Source: Palsa-744 sp036498265
GTDB taxonomy: Bacteria; Actinomycetota; Thermoleophilia; Solirubrobacterales; Solirubrobacteraceae
Direction: 5' to 3'
NCBI GenBank assembly: GCA_036498265.1
Contig: DASYFT010000016.1
Location: 1-64,000, forward strand
Length of the DNA stretch: 64,000 nucleotides
Shown: piece by piece, positions 59,267-64,000 of the stretch
How the letters are laid out: every line of letters starts with the position of its first letter
How positions within the stretch are numbered: position 1 is the stretch's first letter
Notes under the pieces: generated by a model
Seen by the model: only the letters and a program-made list of their open reading frames with translations
Databases searched by the model: none
What the model was told of the DNA's origin: nothing
Program-made: the position numbers and the translations under genes

Positions 59267-59998
59267 ATGTGGGGATTCGAATCGCACGCCATCGGCGCTC
59301 TGCCGGCTGCGCTCCTCGCCCTCGCACCGGCGGTGGCGGGCGCGGCGACGGCAGGCGCCACGTCGACGGCGTCCTCGACGAGGCAGATCGCCGCGGCCGC
59401 GGCGCCTGCCGAGCTGACCATCGGCGCGAAGCTGACCGTTGCGGGGGTGGTGAGCGTGGACGGGGAGGGGGTCGCCGGCGTGCAACTGCAGCTGCAGAGC
59501 GAGCCCTACCCATCGCGCAGCTTCGCGACCATCGCTCACGCGACGAGCGGCGCCGGCGGCAGCTTCCGCTTCGACGGCCTGGCGCCGGAACGCAACAGCC
59601 GCCTGCGCGTGATCGAGGACGGAGCCACCGGGGCGAGCAGCCGTGGGCTGCGCGTGTACGTCGACCCCGCCGTTGCGATCGCCGCACGGCGTCTCGGGCC
59701 GGGGGCGACGCGCCTGAGCATGCGGATCCGCCACGCCATCGAAGGCGGCTCCCCGTCGGGGAGCGCACTGTGGTTCACGGCTCCGCGCAACGCCCGCGTG
59801 TTCCACCTCGCGGCCGTCACGCCGACCCGCGAGCTCGCGCCGGGCGTCTCATACGCGAGTGCGATCGTCGACCCGCCCGCGCGACGGTTCCTCTACCGCG
59901 TGTGCCTGAACCCCGCGTGGGAACGGGCGATGGGCAGACCGGCGACGCACGGGAGCTGCCCGACGCACGGCTTCAGACTGCCGGCCGATGGGCGCTGA
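59267..59998 (+). CDS. Exported protein with a carboxypeptidase-regulatory-like beta domain
   Basis: 243 residues. A signal peptide (ALPAALLALAPAVAGA) is followed by a stretch AKLTVAGVVSVDGEGVAGVQ, then LQSEPYPSRSFATIAHAT and GSFRFDGLAPERNSRLRVIE, the pattern of a Cna-B/carboxypeptidase-regulatory-like Ig domain. The second half is a beta domain with two Cys (VCLNPAWER, GSCPTHGF). No enzyme motif. The start ATG has no strong ribosome site. It overlaps the following serine hydrolase gene by 11 bases. Confidence 0.68.
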   Translation: MWGFESHAIGALPAALLALAPAVAGAATAGATSTASSTRQIAAAAAPAELTIGAKLTVAGVVSVDGEGVAGVQLQLQSEPYPSRSFATIAHATSGAGGSFRFDGLAPERNSRLRVIEDGATGASSRGLRVYVDPAVAIAARRLGPGATRLSMRIRHAIEGGSPSGSALWFTAPRNARVFHLAAVTPTRELAPGVSYASAIVDPPARRFLYRVCLNPAWERAMGRPATHGSCPTHGFRLPADGR

Positions 59999-60812
59999 GC
60001 GCTTCGCCGGCAGGGCACTGGCGGCCGGCGTCCTGGCGCTCCTTGCGGCCGTGACCCTTGCCGCGCCGGCGAGCGTGTCGGCGATCGAGTACCTCGGCGA
60101 AGGGAGGGGCACGCCGCTCGCGCCCTATCCCTCGCCGGGCGCGATCGCGGCGGCCGCCCGCTTCCTCGACTCACGCGCCGGGCGCACGTCGTTCGCGGTG
60201 GTGGACAGCAGCGGCCGTCTCTCCGGGCTGCGGCTGCGCGAGCAGTTCGATACGGCGAGCATCGTCAAGGTGATGATGCTCGTGGCCTACCTGCAGAAGC
60301 TCGAAGCCGATCACCGGGGGCTGCAGCCGTCCGACACCTCGTTGCTGTATCCGATGATCCACGAATCCAACAACAACGCCGCCTCTGCCGTGCTGGGCAT
60401 CGTGGGGGGCGCGGCGCTCGAGCGCGTGGCCAGGGAATCCGGCATGGGCGACTACGCCCCCGGCGTCGGCTGGTGGGCCTTCACGCAGACCTCGGCGGCC
60501 GACCAGGCGGGCCTCCTGTTCGAGCTCCCGCGGCTCATCCCACCGCGGTTCTACGGCTACGCCCGGTTCCTGATGTCGGGCATCGAGCCCTCGCAGAGCT
60601 GGGGGGTGCCGCCGGTGGCGCGACCGCGCTGGCAGGTCTACTTCAAGACGGGATGGCTGCCGGAAGAGGGGATCTTCACCGAGGTCGCACGACTCGAGCG
60701 CCACGGAGTGGCCTTCTCGATCGCGGTCCTGAGCGCGGGTGAGCCCTCAAAGAGCTACGGCCAGCAGACGATCGAAGGCGTCGCGGCCAGGCTGCTCGCG
60801 CACTCGCCGTGA
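59988..60812 (+). CDS. Exported serine hydrolase, class A beta-lactamase-like
   Basis: 274 residues. Signal peptide (AAGVLALLAAVTLAAPASVSA). The penicillin-recognising motifs are in place: SxxK as TASIVKVMML near residue 89, SxN as HESNNNAASAV near 125 and KTG in YFKTGWLPEEG near 220. An Omega-loop Glu typical of true class A beta-lactamases is not evident, so a D,D-peptidase or esterase-like role on the envelope is as likely as beta-lactam hydrolysis. It overlaps the preceding exported protein and is coupled to the esterase gene downstream. Confidence 0.85.
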   Translation: MGAERFAGRALAAGVLALLAAVTLAAPASVSAIEYLGEGRGTPLAPYPSPGAIAAAARFLDSRAGRTSFAVVDSSGRLSGLRLREQFDTASIVKVMMLVAYLQKLEADHRGLQPSDTSLLYPMIHESNNNAASAVLGIVGGAALERVARESGMGDYAPGVGWWAFTQTSAADQAGLLFELPRLIPPRFYGYARFLMSGIEPSQSWGVPPVARPRWQVYFKTGWLPEEGIFTEVARLERHGVAFSIAVLSAGEPSKSYGQQTIEGVAARLLAHSP

Positions 60813-61459
60813 GCGCCCTCGTCTACCGCGAGCGTCCCGCCGCCGGTGAGCCTCAGGGGCTGCTTGTGCTGCACCATGGCCGCGGCGCCGACGAGCATGA
60901 CCTCCTCCCCCTCGCCGATGTGCTCGATCCCGCGCGCCGTCTGCACGTCGTCACCCCGCGGGCCCCGCTCACCCTGGCGGGCGCCCCCGGCCATCACTGG
61001 TACCTGGTCCCCCGCGTGGGCCATCCCGATCCGGAGACCTTCCACTCGGCCCGACGGGACCTCGCGGAGCTTCACGACGAGCTCTGGGAGCGGACCGGCG
61101 TGGCGCCCGCGAGGACGGTGCTGGGCGGCTTCTCCATGGGGACGGTCATGAGCTACGCCCTGGGCCTCGACGCAGACCGGCCGGTGCCCGGCGGGATCCT
61201 GGCGCTCTCGGGCTTCATGCCGACGGTGGAGGGTTGGGAGCCCGACCTCGCGGGCCGCGCCGGCCTGCGAGTCTTCATCGCGCACGGGCGCGGCGACCCT
61301 GTCATCGACGTCGCGTTCGCGCGACAAGCCAGTGAGCTGCTGGGCGATGCCGGCCTGGCGGTGGAGTACCACGAGGGCGACGGTGGGCACCACGTGGACG
61401 CTGCTCAGATCCCACCGGCCGTTGCTTGGCTCGGGGCGACCGTGCCCGATCAGGCGTGA
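60809..61459 (+). CDS. Carboxylesterase / phospholipase-type alpha/beta hydrolase
   Basis: 216 residues, GTG start overlapping the previous stop (GTGA). LLVLHHGRGADEHDLLPLAD at the N-terminus forms the oxyanion hole; the nucleophile elbow VLGGFSMGTVMSYAL is near residue 108; the acid lies in FIAHGRGDPVIDV and the catalytic His in YHEGDGGHHVD. This is the phospholipase/carboxylesterase (YpfH/Est) family of small cytoplasmic esterases. No signal peptide. Confidence 0.9.
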   Translation: MSALVYRERPAAGEPQGLLVLHHGRGADEHDLLPLADVLDPARRLHVVTPRAPLTLAGAPGHHWYLVPRVGHPDPETFHSARRDLAELHDELWERTGVAPARTVLGGFSMGTVMSYALGLDADRPVPGGILALSGFMPTVEGWEPDLAGRAGLRVFIAHGRGDPVIDVAFARQASELLGDAGLAVEYHEGDGGHHVDAAQIPPAVAWLGATVPDQA

Positions 61460-61541
61460 CTGGCGGACCGGGCCCCGAGCGCCTAAGGTTGTCCCTCGCC
61501 ACTCCGGGGGATGATCCGATCGAGGGGAAGAGCCGCCCGCC

Positions 61542-63065
61542 ATGTCCGTCACAGCCGAGCCCCAGCAGATCCCTTCGCGTCGGGCACTGCAGGTTCTGAT
61601 CGTCGGAGCGGGGTTCGGCGGGATCGCGGCGGCGATCGAGCTGCGCCGCCACGGGATCGGCGACGTGACGATCCTCGAGCGGGCGCCGGATCTTGGTGGA
61701 ACGTGGTTCTACAACAGCTATCCCGGAGCAGCCTGCGACGTTCCCAGCCACCTGTACTCGTTCTCCTATGCGCAGCGCCGGGACTGGTCCCGGCTGTGCT
61801 CGCCGCAGGCGGAGATCCAGGACTACCTGCGTGATGTCGCGCGCACGCAGCAGATCGATCGCCTGATCCACACCCGGTGCACGGTGACCTCCTGCTCGTG
61901 GAACGAGGCCACCTGCCGCTGGACCGTCGAGACCGAGGAGGGCGCCACGTACGAGGCGGACGCTCTGATCCTCGCAACGGGTCAGCTGCACCAGCCGGCG
62001 CGGCCGCGGATCGAGGGTGCCGACAGCTTCGCCGGGCAGAGCTTCCACTCGGCCGAATGGGATCACTCCTACCGGCTCGCGGGCAAGCGCGTGGCGGTCG
62101 TCGGCACGGGTGCGAGCGCGGTGCAGCTCGTCCCCGAGATCGCCCGCGAGGTCGATCGCCTGACGGTCTTCCAACGGACCAGTAACTGGTTCCTTCCGCG
62201 CATGAACCGCACCTACCCGGCACTCGTCAAGGCCGCCATCGAGCTCATCCCGGGAGTGCAGGCGTTCAGGCGCAGGTTCATGTTCCAGTACTGCGAGGCG
62301 ATCACCGTCGCGATTCGCCATCCCCGGACGTTCGGCCGGCTGCTGCACGCCCGCTCGGGTGCGTTCATGCGAATGCAGCTGAAGGACCCGCAGCTGCGCG
62401 CCAAGGTGTGGCCGGACTACACGTTCGGCTGCAAGCGCGTGCTCTTCAGCTCCCAGTTCCTGCCCGCGCTCGAACGCCCGAACGTCGAGCTGGTGACCGA
62501 GCCGATCGCCCGGATGACACCCGCGGGCATCGTCTCCCGCGACGGTGTCCTGCACGAGCTCGACTGCGTGATCTGGGCCACGGGGTTCAGGACGAACGAC
62601 TTCATGTTCCCGATGGAGATCACCGGCTCGGGCGGACGATCTCTCCGCCAGAGCTGGGCGGGCGGGGCGCACGCCCACCTGGGCATGACGATCCCGGGCT
62701 TCCCCAACATGTTCGTGATGTATGGGCCGAACACCAACACCTCGGGCGGCTCGATCGTCTTCTACCTCGAGCTGCAGGCCGCCTACATCCGCCAGGCCCT
62801 CGAGTCGCTCCGAGTCCGCGGTGCGGGGGCGATCGAGGTGCGGCCCGAGGTCGAGCTGGCCAGCGACCGGGCCCTGCAGGCGCGTTTCGCCGGAACGGCG
62901 TGGACGCAGTGCGACTCCTGGTATCGCACCGAGGAGGGCCGGATCGTGGCCAACTGGCCGGGCTACATGCGCGAGTACCGCCAGCGCGCCGAGCAGCTGG
63001 TGGCCAGCGAGTACCGCTTCATGCCGGCGCCCGATCGGGCGCCGCTCGCCGGCTCGCAGAAATGA
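61542..63065 (+). CDS. Flavin-containing monooxygenase, Baeyer-Villiger type
   Basis: 507 residues. FAD-binding GxGxxG in VLIVGAGFGGIAAAIELRR, NADPH-binding VAVVGTGASAVQLVPEIARE, and between them the Baeyer-Villiger fingerprint FAGQSFHSAEWD near residue 165. WFYNSYPGAACDVPSHLYS is typical of this group. Such enzymes insert oxygen next to a ketone or hydroxylate related substrates. The gene overlaps the GMC oxidoreductase by four bases, so the two probably act in one oxidative pathway (alcohol to ketone to ester, for example). Confidence 0.92.
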   Translation: MSVTAEPQQIPSRRALQVLIVGAGFGGIAAAIELRRHGIGDVTILERAPDLGGTWFYNSYPGAACDVPSHLYSFSYAQRRDWSRLCSPQAEIQDYLRDVARTQQIDRLIHTRCTVTSCSWNEATCRWTVETEEGATYEADALILATGQLHQPARPRIEGADSFAGQSFHSAEWDHSYRLAGKRVAVVGTGASAVQLVPEIAREVDRLTVFQRTSNWFLPRMNRTYPALVKAAIELIPGVQAFRRRFMFQYCEAITVAIRHPRTFGRLLHARSGAFMRMQLKDPQLRAKVWPDYTFGCKRVLFSSQFLPALERPNVELVTEPIARMTPAGIVSRDGVLHELDCVIWATGFRTNDFMFPMEITGSGGRSLRQSWAGGAHAHLGMTIPGFPNMFVMYGPNTNTSGGSIVFYLELQAAYIRQALESLRVRGAGAIEVRPEVELASDRALQARFAGTAWTQCDSWYRTEEGRIVANWPGYMREYRQRAEQLVASEYRFMPAPDRAPLAGSQK

Positions 63066-64000
63066 GCCGCGGGAACCGACAGGCGACGCACGACTACGTG
63101 ATCGTCGGTGCGGGGTCCGCAGGCTGCGTGCTCGCCAATCGGCTCTCGGAGGACCCCTCGGTACGAGTGCTTCTCCTGGAGGCGGGCGGCAGGGACCGCT
63201 CCCCCAACATCAAGATCCCGGCGGCCTTCGCCAAGCAGTTCCACACCAGGCTCGACTGGGACTACGCGACGGAGCCCGAGCCGCACGTCGACGGTCGCTC
63301 GCTGTACATACCGCGCGGCAAGGCCCTCGGAGGGTCGAGCTCGATGAACGCGATGCTGTACGTGCGGGGTCGCCCGCTCGACTACGACAGCTGGGAGGCT
63401 CAGGGGGCCACCGGCTGGGGCTACCGCGACGTGCTCCCGTACTTCATCCGCTCCGAGGACAACGTCCGCGGAGCGTCCGAGTTCCACGGAGCCGGCGGCC
63501 CGCTCAAGGTGAGCGAGCAGCGATCGCCGCGGCCGATGAACCGCCGCTTCCTCGCCGCCTGCCAGGCGGTGGGCATCGCGCAGGTGCCGGACTACAACGG
63601 CCCGGAGCAGGACGGGGCCTCGATGTTCCAGGTGACCCAGCGCAACGGCGCGCGCTTCAGCGCCGCCGACGCCTTCCTGCGCCCGGCGCTCGGCAGGCCG
63701 AACCTCGAGGTCCGCACCAGGGCGAGCGTGCTCGGCGTGGAGCTCGACGGCGACCGCGCCGTCGCGGTCCGGCTCCGAGCCGGGAGGCGCGGCACCGAGC
63801 TGGCGAGGGCGGAGCGGGAGGTCATCCTCTCCGCGGGAGCGATCGGCTCGCCGCAGCTGCTGATGCTGTCGGGCATCGGAGCCGCGCGGGAGCTCGAGGC
63901 CGCCGGCGTCGAGGTCCGCCACGACCTTCCGGGGGTGGGGCGCAACCTCCAGGACCACCCCTTCGTGACACTGATCTGGGAGGTCTCCGACACGCAGACG
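63062..64000 (+). CDS. GMC family oxidoreductase, 3' end outside window
   Basis: 313 codons are visible and the frame continues past the window. FAD-binding HDYVIVGAGSAGCVLANRLS at the N-terminus, the GMC signature block YIPRGKALGGSSSMNAMLYV near residue 82 and ILSAGAIGSPQLLMLSGIG near 260. Members oxidise alcohols (choline, alkyl alcohols, sugars); the catalytic His lies in the missing C-terminal part. The ATGA overlap with the monooxygenase gene indicates an operon. Confidence 0.93.
   Translation, partial: MSRGNRQATHDYVIVGAGSAGCVLANRLSEDPSVRVLLLEAGGRDRSPNIKIPAAFAKQFHTRLDWDYATEPEPHVDGRSLYIPRGKALGGSSSMNAMLYVRGRPLDYDSWEAQGATGWGYRDVLPYFIRSEDNVRGASEFHGAGGPLKVSEQRSPRPMNRRFLAACQAVGIAQVPDYNGPEQDGASMFQVTQRNGARFSAADAFLRPALGRPNLEVRTRASVLGVELDGDRAVAVRLRAGRRGTELARAEREVILSAGAIGSPQLLMLSGIGAARELEAAGVEVRHDLPGVGRNLQDHPFVTLIWEVSDTQT

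Overview
The window reads as a chromosomal segment of a very GC-rich actinobacterium, most likely from the Thermoleophilia / Solirubrobacterales branch. This is an inference from several traits. GTG starts and GTGA/ATGA stop-start overlaps are common. There is an actinobacterial-type LexA box (GAAC-N4-GTTC), an Mce operon with six MCE proteins, a dnaE2/imuB mutagenesis locus, and many large exported proteins of no well-known family. No phage, IS element, CRISPR array or rRNA was seen. One tRNA-Gly(CCC) gene is present.

Layout. 1-5 kb: a truncated alpha/beta hydrolase, tRNA-Gly, a STAS protein, an exported metallophosphoesterase, a RibD/DHFR-like reductase flanked by two small Cys-containing proteins, and a TlpA/CcmH pair for cytochrome c maturation. 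5-11 kb: argS, a DUF3467 protein, a tightly overlapping phosphoesterase / Thr-rich lipoprotein / Ser-Thr kinase cassette, DedA, and Hsp20 with a near-consensus promoter. 11-20 kb (minus strand): a MarR regulator and a central-metabolism run transcribed uvrC, rapZ, gap, pgk, tpiA, gpmI; the yvcK and whiA genes usual between rapZ and gap are missing. 20-31 kb: an ABC-F ATPase carrying three abutting 24-bp palindromes, an enoyl-CoA hydratase, a 667-residue double-SDR protein resembling fatty acyl-CoA reductases, a two-gene ABC exporter, an MBL hydrolase, an acyl-CoA thioesterase-like protein, two aldo/keto reductases, a VOC protein and a lipoprotein. 31-35 kb: a Vgb-like propeller, exported proteins and a LuxR regulator whose receiver lacks its phospho-acceptor Asp.

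35-40.4 kb is an SOS mutagenesis operon (imuB, a small DUF6504-like gene, dnaE2) under a LexA box. 40.4-52.6 kb is an Mce lipid-transport operon: six MCE proteins, an MlaF-type ATPase and, unusually, a large transglycosylase / degenerate-LytM protein as second gene, with no YrbE/MlaE permease. 52.6-64 kb holds exported proteins (one with about four diverged repeats), a PurM-like protein divergent from an acyl-CoA dehydrogenase, a penicillin-binding-type serine hydrolase, an esterase, a Baeyer-Villiger-type monooxygenase and a truncated GMC oxidoreductase.

The most unusual items are the triple abutting palindrome inside the ABC-F gene, the permease-less Mce operon with an embedded murein-enzyme gene, the imuB-DUF6504-dnaE2 operon, the kinase with half a PASTA repeat, and the GAA-rich codon use of many exported-protein genes. 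All functional statements come from motif reading by eye; no database search or computation was run.
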